Source of the DNA: Warburgia ugandensis
Taxonomy: Eukaryota > Streptophyta > Magnoliopsida > Canellales > Canellaceae
Assembly (NCBI GenBank): GCA_035236585.1
Contig: CP141130.1
Location: forward strand, 33,863,501-33,927,500
Direction: 5' to 3'
Length of the DNA stretch: 64,000 nucleotides
Below the pieces are notes generated by a model. It was not told where the DNA came from and ran no database searches. It saw only the letters and a list, made by a program, of their open reading frames with translations. A program made the position numbers and the translations under genes. Positions within the stretch are counted from its first letter, which is position 1; the number at the start of each line of letters is the position of its first letter. Below, one piece after another: positions 1 to 13,051 of the stretch.

Positions 1-1339
1 TAAGACAATGAAAAACTAAGGCAATGAAACTAAAATAATGAAAGCAAACTAGTGGCCTAAATTGGAGAGAAAATAACCAAAGAAATAACTAACAATCCAA
101 AGGAAAAATAGTAGCAAAGAAAACCAAAGTCCAGCTCCAAAGATAACCAAGCAAAGAGTGCAATGTTTCAAGGTTATCTCACCCAATACCTACTTTGATA
201 AAAATGTGGAGTCCATGGGGGATTTATTGTTGGCTGAGTTTCTAACTTAAGAAGGGTTGAATCAAGTAGGATCGGAGATCTAGATCTAGGGTTTTGGATG
301 ACAAATGTTAGGTGGAGAGTGAAGGAGGAAAGTTAGGTGGAAGATGAGTTGTAGTGATGATGTAATCAAGAAGTCATGGTTGGTTTCTAATTTGAGAAAT
401 TGGGGAGGCATCTTTTTCCTTGGAAGGTGGGTGAAATTCCACCCCCCTTTCTTAGATGATGATTGGTTGGAATGGAGCGATAAAAAGAAAATAAAATATT
501 AGGATAAAGATGAGAAAAACTTAGGGTTTTAATATGCTTTGAATGGAGATTGTCTAAGGGTTTCCTATTTAGGAAACCACCTTAATATGCATCCAAACAT
601 GGGGGAGGCGTCACCTTCTAAGAAGGTGGCTCCCTATTTAGTGTAAAATCATGGAACCCTAAGTTTATATGGTGGAAAAGTTTAGGAAATGAATTAGGAA
701 AGTGGGGTTTTCTCTCTTGATGGGTCTCTCAAATAATGATCGTCTTACCTTTTACAATTCTCTCCCAAAGTCCCTTAAAAATCACACTTTTAATATAGGA
801 TAGTTGCTTGTTTTGATGCTCCAATCATGTGGCTCCATGTGACATTCATCTATGGCTTGATGTCTGACTTTGATGGCTCATTCCTTGGTGGCTTAAGTGG
901 CTTCAATGCATGGCTTCAAGGCTTGAGTAGTTTGGTTTCTTTAGGTATCCTAGTTGGATTAGGAAACCTCATGTATGGTTCCAATTCTCACACAAAGTGG
1001 TGGAAATGCATGAATTTTTGCATGGATCATCTCAATCACCTTTGTTCTCTTCCAATTTCTAGACCTTTGAAAAACTTGGCAAAGTGCAATGTAGGCTGTG
1101 GGATCATCTTCTCACTTCCTACAGAAGATTAAAAGGACCTAATTAAATCCTAAAAAATTATGGCTGTTCACATACTTTCTCTAAATTAGCTTTTGAACCC
1201 ACAAAATATCAAACTTTTAAATCATTAGGTTAGAAATGCATATGTTACAAAATTCTAGAAAAATCCTAGAAATAACACTATATTTTATAATGCATGGGCT
1301 ACTATTGGGTACTTTTTTATACAAAATTGAATACTTATA
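1..1339 (-). mobile_element. LTR-A retrotransposon LTR, truncated by the window edge
   Basis: Part of a long LTR of a Tat-like family called LTR-A here. On the minus strand it would start near 1339 (plus strand ends ...gaatacttata). It aligns in inverted orientation with 6916 to about 8200, and in the same orientation with the right part of 17159-19052: all three share the block reading tatcaaacttttaa followed by attaggtta (about 1208-1235). Open frames inside, such as 827-1132, match no family and are LTR noise. The internal region and the other LTR are not visible here. Confidence 0.7.
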
Positions 1340-2210
1340 GTATATATAAATCATCTCACTTAGGTAATAGTATAAGCAATTTTAGATTGGCAAGATGTTC
1401 TAAGTCATAGTATTTTTTGAATCCTTGGGCTAGATGGTGATCGGGCCTTGACCAAAAGTAATAAAGTATGCTGGATATGCTATCAATGGTTATCACTTTC
1501 ACACAAAAGACCATGATAATTTATGAGCGCAACATGGTAGTGGTGTTAATTTAGTTGGTAAACTACTTTCTTTTCCAATTCAAAGGACAACAACTCGATT
1601 GTGGCTAATAATACTTACTTTGGGGTTATACATGAGATATAGGCATTGGATTATACTTGCATAACTATGGTTGTGTTTAAGTGATTGGGTGGAACACAAC
1701 AAAGATAACATCAAAATCAATGCCCTTAGATTGACATTGGTTGACCTTAATAATATTGACTATCAAAATGAACAGTTATTTTAGCATCTCATACAAAGCA
1801 TGCATTTTGTGTACAAGATTGACATGATATGAGATGGTCAACTATTTTATCAGCCTCCTCAAAGGACTTCTGTGATGAAGATGACCTAGGTGACATGGCA
1901 ATTGATTGCCCTTGTATCACTACAATAATGCTGTTAAATGATCTAATTAGGGAGAATTAGATGGATATGTGCGTGTGAGGAGGGTGCTTAGGTTGGATTA
2001 GATTATATATGAGGGGTCAAATCAAAATGTTTGTAATATCCAACGTATGAAATTAAAAGAGTTATATAATTAATCAAATTATACATCATGTATCATGCCA
2101 ATAACAGGTTATACATCAGGGAAATAAAGGATGTCCCCCCCTCTGCCCAGCATAGGTTACTAAGATTTTCATGATCCAAAGAATAGGGGAAAACTTTTAT
2201 TATAGAGAAC
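1340..2210. other. Unassigned AT-rich stretch, no gene seen
   Basis: No convincing coding frame, RNA gene or repeat family. It lies between the LTR-A end and the subterminal repeats of CACTA copy E1, so it may be E1 flank or degenerate E1 end. A cactacaa string near 1919 resembles a CACTA terminus, but the subterminal repeats start almost 300 bp further on, so I do not call it an end. Confidence 0.4.
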
Positions 2211-2632
2211 ATAGGATGGGTTTTGACAAACAGTCCTACATTTTAATAAATATAAGATGGTTCTTCAGAAACCATTTATATACAACAAAATATATGATTG
2301 TTCAATAGAAATGGTCTTATGTTATCCAAATAAAAATAGGGCTAGAGAGAGAGAGAGAGATATTTAGGGATAATATAGGATGGTTGTTGAATAATCATCC
2401 TATATTAGAAGAAGGATGTAGGATAATTTTTAAAAATCATCCTATATATAGTAAAAATTATTGAAAATATTAGTTTTTCATGGACTGCCCTATATTGTTC
2501 GAGATCTTGAGAACATGGAACAATTGTTATAAATGTCATTATGGAGAATACATGATTGTTGTTGAATAACCGTCCTATGTTAGAATATATATTGTAAAAA
2601 ATATAGGATGGCTTTTCCTAAACCATCGTATA
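2211..2632. repeat. CACTA subterminal repeats (E1 5' side)
   Basis: Many short motifs of the form ataggatggtttt and their complements (aaaccatcctat) occur in both orientations, separated by AT-rich spacers. The same motif family fills 6290-6793 in E2. Clusters like this next to the termini are where CACTA-encoded DNA-binding proteins usually bind. A short (GA)n run lies at about 2344-2360. Confidence 0.6.
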
Positions 2633-2707
2633 CTATAAGTTCTAACCCCCCTCTCCTGTCCAAATGAAAAAATCAAAACCCTCCCTCTTACCTTGATCAA
2701 AATCCAA

Positions 2708-2751
2708 GAGAAGAAGAAGAAGAAGAAGAAGAAGAAGAAGAAGAAGAAGAG
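2708..2751. repeat. (GAA)n microsatellite
   Basis: About 14 uninterrupted aag/gaa triplets in the 5' region of E1. The poly-Lys and poly-Phe frames it creates on the two strands are artefacts. Confidence 0.95.
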
Positions 2752-2933
2752 GAAAGAGAACATGCACTCCCCACATTGCGAGGCACAGTCCAAAGCCATA
2801 TGCTACCCAATGCTAGGAGAGAGAGAGAGAGGGGACAAAAAGAAGAAGAAGAAGGAGAATAGGAAAGAGAGAGATAGAGAAAGAATGCTTACGCCCTCAC
2901 CTTGCTCATAACCATTTTTCTCCCTTTAGGCAG

Positions 2934-3035
<102 letters not shown>

Positions 3036-3060
3036 TTTGCTTATGAACATGCATCTATTT

Positions 3061-3462
3061 TTCAAGAGTACTTTGTGCATGATTTCCTACTTTGTCAGTT
3101 AATGGAAGTCTTTAAATTTGATCATGCGAGATAGAAGAAATTGAGAATAAGAAGACCCAAGTCTTAGATTTACAATTTTCATTCGAAAAGGCATTCAATG
3201 AAGAACTACCAATCTACTACTTGTCGTTGATCGCATGAATAGTAACTGTATTTTGCTTATGTCCAAGAGCATTTTGTACATGATTTCCTGTTTCATTAAT
3301 CAATGAAAATCTCTAAAATTGATTATGCTAGATAGAAGACATTGACAATAAGAAGACCCAAGTCTTAGATTTACAATTTTCATTAAAAAAGGCATCCAAT
3401 GAAGAGCATAAAGTGTGCTACTTGCCGTTATTTGTGTGAATAGTAATTGTATGTTGCTTATG
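3061..3462. repeat. Direct tandem duplication, period 201 bp
   Basis: Two adjacent copies (3061-3261 and 3262-3462). Each begins with a form of tcaagagtactttgtgcatg, contains the identical 20-mer aagaagacccaagtcttaga, and ends in ttgcttatg. Divergence between copies is moderate, so the duplication is not recent. It lies in the non-coding 5' region of E1. Confidence 0.9.
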
Positions 3463-4640
3463 TTTTAAACTTGAAAATTTCTTTAATTTATTGTTTTTAT
3501 TAATCCAAAGTAGTGATTATGTTCTAAATTGTGTTACGAAGAGTTTTATATCAGTTTTTTAGTGAGAAATAGAAGTTTAAATTATTGAATTTCATTAAAG
3601 AAGCATAACCGGTACTATTGCATAGGTTGGTGAATAGGGTACATTTGCAATTGAATATGTCATTATTGATTAGTTTTTGTTGAAATCTAATAATAGTATT
3701 GATTCCTTGTTGTTGAATTGTGTTAGATACAAAGTTTCACTAAAACTTTCCATGAAGAAGTCATTGAATTTAGTGGCCAAAGTTGACAACTTAATCACGT
3801 TTGCATGTGTGATGAGATAAAGTTTCTGAATATATTCTGTTATCTAAATAAATAGTTTGTCAGGTGAATTGCATGGCACATGTTAACTGTATAAGTTCAA
3901 AAAATAAGAGAGACTATCAAATTTTTGTTAGGAATGATGACACTTGGGTTTTTGAAACACATTTCCACTACAAAAGACTAATTTTAAGCTATTAGTAATT
4001 ACTATAATAGCATCCATGAGAATATGAAGAGTTGTCTTAATTAGAGCATGTATAGACTTCCAAAATCATCCTAACTATAGGACTACTTATGTAATTTTGA
4101 GCTAGTTTTTATTACTAATTTTAGGACCTTTTTTAGCAGTTATTCAAGAGTACATATTTAATTCTGGTACTACTTTCCTAAGACTTAGTTATTTTAATAT
4201 TTTTCCTATTTTGGTACACTAACTATGCACTTAGATGGTGTTTTTTTACTAAGCCTATCTATGTTCTTATAAAGTAGCTAGATTTTGGTCCCTATTATTT
4301 AGCTTATTAATCTTACATTAGGGACTATTCTAGATCATTTTAGAATCATTTCACATATTATTTATGATGGTTAAGTTTCATATTTAACAGAGTATGAATA
4401 GAAAGAAGCAATACAAATAAACTTCAAGGGAGAAAATTTTAACTAGTAAAAGACCCACAAACCATCATATATTAACATAGAGAAAGAATCAAATCAAAGA
4501 AAAGGAAAAGAAAGGAGCAAAAGTAAGTTTTACTACATGTGGATTTTATGTATTTACCTATAATCTTTGCTATGAAAATCTTCTAAAATGAACTTTGGTT
4601 GTTGCTTTCTAAATGTATTGTTTTCACTTAAGCAGAAAAC
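3463..4640. other. Non-coding AT-rich 5' region of E1
   Basis: No coding frame. The end (ttttcacttaagcag before 4632) looks like a polypyrimidine tract plus splice acceptor immediately upstream of the first coding exon. The matching E2 and E3 positions have the same acceptor, so much of this stretch is probably a 5' leader intron. Confidence 0.45.
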
Positions 4641-6283
4641 ATGGAAAATGAACATTGTGAAGAAAAATCCATCATAGGTACGTCTATTAAGAGAAGGAGT
4701 AGAAGGTCAACAAAAATAGAGCATATCATTAAGAGAAAGTCAAAGGAAATAAAAGGGATGGTACAGTTTAATAGTAGAGGATAAGCGATAAGTGGTAGTT
4801 CACATTCGTATACCAGTTTCATCTGGCACACTATTAGAAGCATGGTGCCAGTTTCAATGAATAATTGGGGGCATGTGTAACCATCAATCAAAGATGCTGA
4901 GATGGTGAAGGTATGTAAGTGCTTGCTACATATAACATAATATGTGCCTTATCTTGTTTTATTTCAAATAGAACTAAAATGCTTACTTTTACTTTATAGC
5001 CTATCTTTGACATCATTAATGACTGCAAAGAGAATGCTCTACAACGGGCCAATGAACAATGGAGGAAATGAAAGAGTGAGCTTGTATGAAAATACATCTA
5101 AATACTCATGATCTATTGAGGCTCCACACTGTCTCGGAGTTGTATTCCAGCATCATTGACCAGGATGGAAGGATTCGATTTCCACAGATCCACCTGTCTT
5201 TTGATTTTGAGGTAATAACAACTATCCCAAAGTTTGATTCCTTGAATTATAAAATTTGATTATGCTTAATTATGTATTCCTTTGATGTGTAGGTAAATTG
5301 TGTGAAAGGACAAATGGGTCATGCAACTAATCATATGCAGCACCACTTCTTCGGGGTTGGTTATGCATGGTTAGAAGAACAAGAAGTATGTATATGTGGC
5401 AATTCATATATGTCTAATTATTTCTCACTTTTATTTCATTAACTCTGATTTAATGTCTCTCTTAACAGCAAAAGAAGGCTGTGACCAAGGAGCCCATTGA
5501 CTGTGTCCTTCTTTGAAAATGATGCATTCACAAGGGCAAAATTACGAGACCTTAAATAAAAAAAATGCTTCCTTAGTTGCTTCATGAATTGTAAGTGGTT
5601 TTACATGTCTACCTTTGTATCTTTGGTATTATATTAGTATATGAAATTGATTGTGCTTTGATAATTACATGTTTTGGAAGAGTAGATTTAAGAAAGCACA
5701 ACTATAGGGACTCTGAGCAGCACTATTGTAAAGGGGGACATCCTGTATAGGGTTTTGAGCAATAAGGACTAATACCTTGCCCAATTAAGGGCCCAGGGCT
5801 GCAGAGTGGTTCCTTCTAAATTCTTCCCTAATTCAAAGAATCCTCTAGCAGAGGACTTCGAAGGATGAAAGGAGAAAATGCTCAATGAGTTATATAATAA
5901 GGTAAAGAATGATTTATAAAAGGACTTTTGGACTTTTAGAAGTCCACATCAGAATGTTGCCCCTCGACCCCCATCCTACAATAGCTGTAGTGCTTAATCT
6001 AAAGAAGAGGTGGATATGCAACTCTTCAAAGGAGATATCTCGATCAAGGAGGTATGTATTAACATATTTAACTTTTAAATATTTAGTTATTTAATAATAT
6101 TCATTAATTGTTATGTATATGTTATTTTTTGATTTGTTGGTGGGTCAATGCATATTGCAGCTACATACAACTAAGAACTATATTGCATGGCTACACTATA
6201 CGAGATGTTTTCTATCACATTGCATAAGACATTCATGCATCCATACACTAAGCATGTGTGCATTACTATCGCCCTCTAACTAG
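4641..6283 (+). pseudogene. CACTA-encoded Transposase_24-type protein, E1 copy (broken)
   Basis: Degenerate multi-exon gene for the plant En/Spm (Ptta) protein carrying a Transposase_24-like region. The start is the ATG at 4641. Exon 1 (about 4641-4910) reads VQFNSRG-stop and later SMVPVSMNNWGHV, matching the block VRSMVPITFED in E3. Further exon traces lie at about 5000-5215, 5293-5383, 5470-5593 (QQKKAVTKEPID) and 5681-6053 (RVVPSKFFPNSKNP). The last one, about 6160-6283, is cut by E2 inside the region that precedes the DUF8039-like block. Several stops fit C-to-T decay, for example RGQ to RG-stop. Presumed role: DNA-binding or accessory transposition protein. It cannot be functional. Exon limits are inferred by aligning E1, E2 and E3 by eye. 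Confidence 0.6.
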
Positions 6284-6793
6284 CACTACTATGGAGAGTG
6301 GTTTATAAGACGATTAAAAACATATGTAGAAGATGGTTAAAATCCCATCTAATAAAATAAAGACAAATATAAGACAGTTTGAGAAATTGTCTTATATTTT
6401 ATATAATATAGGATGGTTTTTGAAAAACTCTCTTATAGCTTGAAAAAAGATATAAAACAGTTTTTCAAGAACTGTCCTATATTTAAAAAATAAAATAAGA
6501 TGGGTTTCTAAAAATCATCCTATATTATAAATTATAAAAGACAGTTATTAAACAATCGCCCTATGTTATGAATTATATGAGACTATTATGTATACTATAG
6601 GATGATTTATCAAAAACCATCTTATATTATCCATAATATTGAAAATTTGCCTTATATATAGGTTTAATATAAGACGATTTTTGAGAAACTATCCTATATT
6701 ATAAATATTATAGGATGGTTTTTTATAAACCGTCTCATATTTTCAAAACTCGTAACACAGTTTTTGCAAAACTATCTTATATAGGACATCCTA
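6284..6793. repeat. E2 TIR-like end and subterminal repeats
   Basis: Starts with cactactatggagagtgg, then more than ten copies of a motif like ataggatggtttttgaaaa and its complement in alternating orientation (for example 6408-6440 and 6711-6746). Adjacent inverted pairs could fold into hairpins. The same motif family is seen at 2211-2632, placing E1 and E2 in one family. Confidence 0.65.
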
Positions 6794-6915
6794 CTAATTG
6801 ATTCTTGTATATTTTTTTTGTTTGTACATTCTACCCACAATTCCTATATTTCAAAGAACTTTCAACAGCCATTAGCTAATGTCTCCATGCATACTTCATA
6901 TTCAATAGTCACATA

Positions 6916-9439
6916 TGATAAGTATTCAATTTTGTTTAAAAATTACCCAACTAGTATCCCATGTGTTATAAAATATACTGTTATTTCTAGGATTTTTCCA
7001 AAATTTTGTAACACATGCATTTCTGACCTAATAAATCAAAAGTTTGATATTTTGTAGGTTCAGGAGCTAATCAAGAGTAAGATGTTAATGGTCATTTTAA
7101 AGATTTAATTAGGTATTTTACTCCTTTGTAGGAAGTGAGAAGATGATCTAATGGCCTATATTACGCTTAGTAGAGTTTTATCAAGTTGAGAAATTAGAAA
7201 AAAACAAAGGTGATTAAAATGATCCATGCAAAAAGTCATGAATTTCCACTACTTTGCATGAGAATTAAAGCCATACATGAGGTTTCCAAGTCCAATTAGG
7301 AACTTAAAGAAGCCAAGCTACTCAAGCCTTGAAGTCATGCATTAAAGCCACTTAAACCATCAAGGAATGAGCCATCAAGCCATGGATGAATGCCACATGG
7401 AGCCACACAATTGGAGCATCAAAACAAGAAACTATCCTATGTTAAAAAAGTGTGGTTTTTAAGAGATTTTGAGAGAGAATTGTAAAAGGTAGGATGATCA
7501 TGCATTGAGGGACCCATCAAGAGATAAAACCCCACTTTCCTAATCCATTTCCTAACCTTTTCCATCACATAAACTTAGGGTTACATGTTTTTGACTTGAG
7601 GAGTGTGCCACCTTCCTAAAAGGCGATGCGTTCCCCTTGTTAGTTGTCAATTTTGGTGATTTCTTAATTAGGAAACCCATAGATCTTTCTCTTTTCAAAG
7701 CACATCAAACCCTAGTTTTTTTCCTAACTTTTTCATTTCATTTTTTTCTCCTTTTTCCCTCTCCATTCCAGCCAATCACCATCCAATTGGGAGGGAAGCA
7801 GTTCCACACCTCCTTATTAAGAAAAAGATGCCTCTCCCCTTTTCTCAAATTATAAAATAACCATGTCACCTCTTACATCATTACTCCACCTCATCTTCCA
7901 CCTAATTTTCCTTCTTCACTCTCTACCCAACTTTCCTACCTTGAAACCCTAGATCTTGATTTTCTTTCCTCTTTGATTCAACATTTCCTAAGCAAAAAAA
8001 CCAGCCATCTATAAATCCTCCATAGTTCACACTCTTTGCTTGGTTATCTTTGGATTCAGTTGTTGGATTTGTTTGGTGCTTTTCTTCATTTGCATTTCTA
8101 GTTATTTCTTTGATTATTTTCCCTCCAATTAAGGTTAGTAGTTTTCTTTCATTGTTTTAGTTTTATTACCTTAGTTTCCATTTGCTTTCTAGTTCTACAC
8201 TCATCTTTCCACTTATCTTTACCTCTTTTCTTTGCTTCACTTCATTAGTTTTTATTTCTCATTTCCTCAAGATTCAAGTTAGCTCTTCTCTGGTAGTGAA
8301 ATCCAAGAGAAGAAATGGCTTGCAACCTTGCTTTCCTCAGGAATTCTATGCTTTTCTTCTTCAATTCCACTTAGTTTTAGGCATTTTTTCCATAATTAGT
8401 TCACCCATCTAGCCTTATTTTCTCTTGAATTCCCTTCTTGTTTTTATTTGCATGTCATAATACTTTAAATTGGAACATTTACATTGAGTTTCTGTTGTAG
8501 TTCAGATCATGTTTTAGGGCTTTGAATTGTGTGCAAATTTCAGATTTATACACTTGTTTTATGCATAGAATTCTTGATGTATTTTGGCATTGATTTATTG
8601 AAATGCTTTGAGGATTCTTGTTATGGAATGATCAAATTTCTTTATATCTAGGTTGTGTCCTTGTATAAAGGTTATTATTTTAGTTGCTTTGTATACTTTA
8701 TTTAAGTTGATGTTCTTAAGTACTTGAAATCTGGAAATTTCTCTCTTCAATCTTAATGCTTTGTTTCTAGCCATCAAAACATCTTAATTGCTTGAATCCT
8801 TAGGAACCCATTTAGCTTAGGTTGTTTTTTGAGTTCATAGCTTTGGTTGCATTGTAGTTTGTATTCAAAGCATCAAATCTATTCATTTTTCAACCTATGA
8901 ACCATGCATACAATCCATGGATCATGCGCATGGTACTAGGTTACTTTTATCTTTAATTTTTGGTTAATTTAATTTTATTTTGGATGTTGTTAATTATTTG
9001 TTTGCACCTTAGTTTAGGTTTAAAAGAGTTTCCTTTTTTAATTTTAGAAATTTTAATTTTTATAAAGTTTCTAGTTTAAGAAACTGTTAAATTAGGAGAG
9101 TTTCCTTTTTAGTAGTTTCCTTAAGTTATATTATTTAGTTTAATTCATTCCAGTTTTGCATTAGTTTATTTAATTAAGTGCATGTTAGTTAGGTAATTTT
9201 CTAATTCTACTACTTAGTTTTAATTTTGGCAGGTTTCTTTTAATTGTAGTTTCTATTTTCATGCATTTACTTTCCTTGTTTAAATTCAAATAAATTCAAT
9301 CTCTCACTTTGGCCGAAGTTAAGCACTTTAAACAAGATCTATCCCACATACAAATTCATGAAATTCCTTGTGGGATCAACCTCTATCATGCGCAAATACT
9401 ACTTTGATTCTTGCGCTTGCAAGTAATTTTAAAGTTACA
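6916..9439 (+). mobile_element. LTR-A solo LTR inserted in E2
   Basis: A 2524-bp LTR starting tgataagtattcaatttt and ending aagtaattttaaagttaca. It is the inverted counterpart of the LTR at 17159-19052, which starts tgttaagtgttcaatttt on its own strand. Its 3' part holds the segment with cttgtgggatcaacctc, common in Tat-type LTRs. No primer site follows it and no polypurine tract precedes it, so it looks like a solo LTR. The 5 bp before it are acata; acata recurs at 9443-9447, three bases past the expected place, so the target duplication is unproven. Frames such as 7637-7855 and 8182-8412 are not genes. Confidence 0.65.
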
Positions 9440-9879
9440 CTGACATACACAGTTCACATTCAACAGTCACTAACTTCTTCATACACACTTCACATTGAAA
9501 TAAATAAGGCACATACCCACCCATACTTTCACTCTTCTCCATAAACACCCATATTTTTGGTTCAACACACTAACTTCCCCTCATTGAAATAAAGAAAGCA
9601 GACACAAAATTCAATCAAAAGGAAAAAGGACTACATCCATATAAATGAACTTCTATTTTGTATTTCATTGATAAAAATGTTTATGTTCAATAAAATCAAT
9701 GATATACAAATTAAAAGTCAAAACATACTCACTCTATTCCATTCTAATGTCATCTTGATCTAATTGGGAGTAACTCCTATTTCCCAAATCCTTTTGCAAG
9801 ATAACATATATTAAATCAATTATGATATCCAATCTTGGAGTCATTCAGAAAATGTAGAAAACTATAACAATGATTAGTA

Positions 9880-11560
9880 AATTAATTATCTTACCTTTCT
9901 CAATTGTGAAATCGTAAATCATTCACAAATGAGGGTTCTCATGTATCTAGGAACATAATAACCACACTCCCAATGAAATTATTGTTTAGGGCACTACAAA
10001 ACAAATATAATAGAAAATGTTCAAATTTCATGCCTAATTATAACTTTAGGTTATAAAATTATAGTAAAGAACTAATAAACCTTACCTTGACCTTCTTCCA
10101 GTTGAGTTTTGCTGAGTGATCACAACCTTCCATCTTAGTCCATTTATACCATGCACTGCACATATAGAAGTGAAAGCATTAGATTGTAAGTAATAGGATA
10201 GTTATCAGATGTCCAATTATTATAATGAATGAAATAGTAAAGACTTATTGATAATTTCCACCAACTGGGATCGAATGTGTGCTCCACCAGAATAAAAAGC
10301 ATTGCATGCCCACCATGCACATCCAAAGCTAATAACATCCAATGGGACCTACATACACAATCATTCAACTGAAAGTTTCAAAGCTTAATTGATGTAAATA
10401 TTCATGTATATGGAATGACATAATTTAGCAAGATATGTTATAACCTACCCACTATTGTAAATAATTAGTAAGGCCTATCCCTTCTTATAAAGAAGACCTT
10501 AGGTATGATATCTTCTATTTGTTTTTCCATAGGTAAATGCTCCTTTGGTCCAAAGATGGCACTAGGGTAATGGAATTTATAAATGTCCTTGACCTCTAAT
10601 CTTTGCAATTTATAGCTCAAAGACTTGCAGAAACTTAACGTCAAATACTTATCATGTCTTATTAATAAAATAAGTATGTCAATTTGATTCTTAATAGATC
10701 AGTTACACAACATACTTGATATAAACGACGATGTGTGTGTATTTCCATTGAGCCATATTACATACGGCTAAGAGGTCCTGATTCGTGAGTCGAACCTCAA
10801 CTGTGTCATCGAAAAGCACACCTGCCTCTATCTTTATAGGGATGATTTTCTTATCTTCATTGACTAGTCTATATAGTCCCCTTAGGAATGTAATGTTTCA
10901 AAAATTAGTGATGAATATATATAAGGAGAGAGAGAGACATTCAATTTTATCGTAAAAATAGAAATAAATACCTGGGATGGGCAATCACTACACCAAAATT
11001 TGCTATCAAGGAGGGTTTAGCCTTAATGACACCTTCTACTACTTCTAATTAATTGACTTGTTGCAGACAATATTAAACAATTTAGCTGAGGACTTAAAAA
11101 ATATTATTGAAAATGATGCTATTACACATATACATACCTTGGATAACATTGGTTTGAAAACTTATCTAGCCAAGCCATATGACATCTAATTGCATCTCCA
11201 ATAGGAGTAATATCATCATCTTCTGTTGAAAATGGTAGGGAGCATTTGGGTGGAGGGTTGCAATAATGCACACACGCTTAGTGTGCAGATGCATCAACTT
11301 GTCATGAAATGTGAGGGAAAGAACTTCATACAGTGTAGCCACATTGATGTACTTCTCACTTGGATGTAACTACAACTTGCACTGACTTACTTGCAAATAA
11401 AAAATAACATATACATATGAATGAAAAGATTATTAAATAATTGAACATTGCAAAAGTAAACATGTTAATACATACCTCTTTCATCAGAATATTTCTTTCG
11501 AAGCTTTGCTCTACCACCTCTTCTTCAAGTGGAGCACTTAGCTATTGTGAGATGGGGGTT
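9880..11560 (-). pseudogene. E2 protein, 3' exons: DUF8039-like and ULP1/C48-like protease region
   Basis: C-terminal part of the E2-encoded protein, read on the minus strand. At about 11345-11150 it reads YINVATLYEVLSLTFHD and later ITPIGDAIRCHMAWLDK, the pattern of the DUF8039-like block in plant CACTA proteins. At about 10900-10700 it reads VLFDDTVEVRLTNQDLLAVC. At 10368-10144 it reads RSHWMLLALDVHGGHAM, matching the His box (xHWxLxxID) of C48 cysteine proteases. At about 9985-9890 it reads ECGYYVPRYMRTLI, matching the catalytic Cys box (DCGYYVMRYM). Stops and small indels interrupt all of it. The catalytic Asp cannot be placed with confidence. E3 has the same exon order. Confidence 0.6.
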
Positions 11561-11565
11561 GAGGG

Positions 11566-11570
11566 GTAAT
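11566..11570. repeat. Target-site duplication GTAAT, left copy
   Basis: Identical to 16478-16482 on the other side of the 4.9-kb LTR. The uninterrupted paralogous site in E1 is near 5960-5975 (gttgcccctcgaccccc). Confidence 0.85.
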
Positions 11571-13003
11571 TGTGATGACTTGGGTTTTTGTAACACGTTT
11601 TGTAATATATTTTGAAAGCCAGGGCCCTTACTAGTAAATTTTTTTTGCAAAACAAAGCAACGAAAATTCTTTTCTTTAGAACTTGTTTTGTAAAACCCAA
11701 GTCATCACTTCATACATAACATAGTAGAACTTTGTACAAGATAAAATTTCATTGAAGGAATATACTTTTGTTAAATTCTAGAATCCATCTACTGGTTCAC
11801 AGTATAGCTAAATCCATTACAATACTCTTCCAAATTACATAATCCAAAACTCAAAGCTCACCATACAATGAAACTCTCATTACAAAATAATACTATCAAA
11901 CAAAGCAAAATACATGTCTTCAAGGGGTATACCTTGAAGATTATTCTCTTCAAGTCTTCTATTATCTTAAGCTCCTAACTCTCCTTCCCTGTATCTGAGA
12001 TATTGTAAACATTGCAACATTTACAATATGTCAGCAAGCAATACTTGGTAGGGGATTCAAAAAGCATAATAATTGACAATATAATTCTAATACTTCATAA
12101 TCCCGTTATCCCTAAACATATTCATGTCTTTACTCTTTACTTTGTAATATGTGTACATCCATATATAAACATGCCATACATGGGTAAATCAGTTAAATTT
12201 ATGAAAGTAGTCAAATATCATTCCCAACTAAGCTGATCAATTCTCTCTATTATGAGAATTTAGGATTTCAGCTAATCCTACACTGGGAATTTCCCTCCTT
12301 GGGAAATATTGATAATATGAAATTACCTAGCATTTCATTGTACTAAAACATAAGGCATTTCATTATGCTTACTCTCATATGCATCATAATGCAAAATAAT
12401 CAAAGGGCTACTATGCTGTAGTCTGATCTGTACTAGCACGCTCGGATAACTGCCCTATTCACTACTGATACCATGGTGGAAAATATCATGTCATTGCCCA
12501 TATGGGGAGATAGGACTTTCACAGTGGTGGCCTTCCCATAATTGCCCCACCTGACTTTTAGCCTCTCATAGGGCAAGGTATCATCAAATCATCAAATTTC
12601 AAGAAGCGGGTGGCCAAAGCCTCATAACTCCACTAGCATAGCACCCCCTAGGCTTATGCCTACTAAAACAAAATCACAAGCCTCCAAGCTTATATGTAAA
12701 ATAGATTTCATATATATAAGATAATCTGTCTATTTACTTTGGGCTGAAATATCTTCTAGTTCCCTATTCACTTAAAGTCTAGTCCTTAACCATTTTATAT
12801 GTGTTTGGTTGGATCATAAGGGTTTCAGGGGATTTAATACAAGTATTAACATGACTCTTATCAACATAAGGTCATGGGTTCAATCATGTATATCCCATGT
12901 AAATGCATTCATCAAATTCTCCTACCTTCAAGTAGTCATCCCTTTTCCCAGATCTTCTATGATCCTGATTGATGTATGTAATCTGTACATCCATACATAC
13001 TAT

Positions 13004-13006
<3 letters not shown>

Positions 13007-13032
<26 letters not shown>
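13007..13032. repeat. (TA)n microsatellite
   Basis: Thirteen AT/TA repeats inside the 4.9-kb LTR. Confidence 0.95.
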
Positions 13033-13035
<3 letters not shown>

Positions 13036-13051
13036 TATGAACAATCCTATT

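Noticed and set aside
827-1132. 101-codon frame
   Set aside because: Lies inside the LTR-A repeat, is not conserved in the other LTR-A copies and has no family match.
1670-1930. Possible hAT-like or other transposase trace (WVEHNKDNIKINAL...)
   Set aside because: The frame is short and broken, and I could not tie it to any specific family motif.
6911-9447. ACATA target duplication around the LTR-A copy
   Set aside because: The right match is offset by 3 bp from the LTR end, so it may be chance; mentioned but not called.
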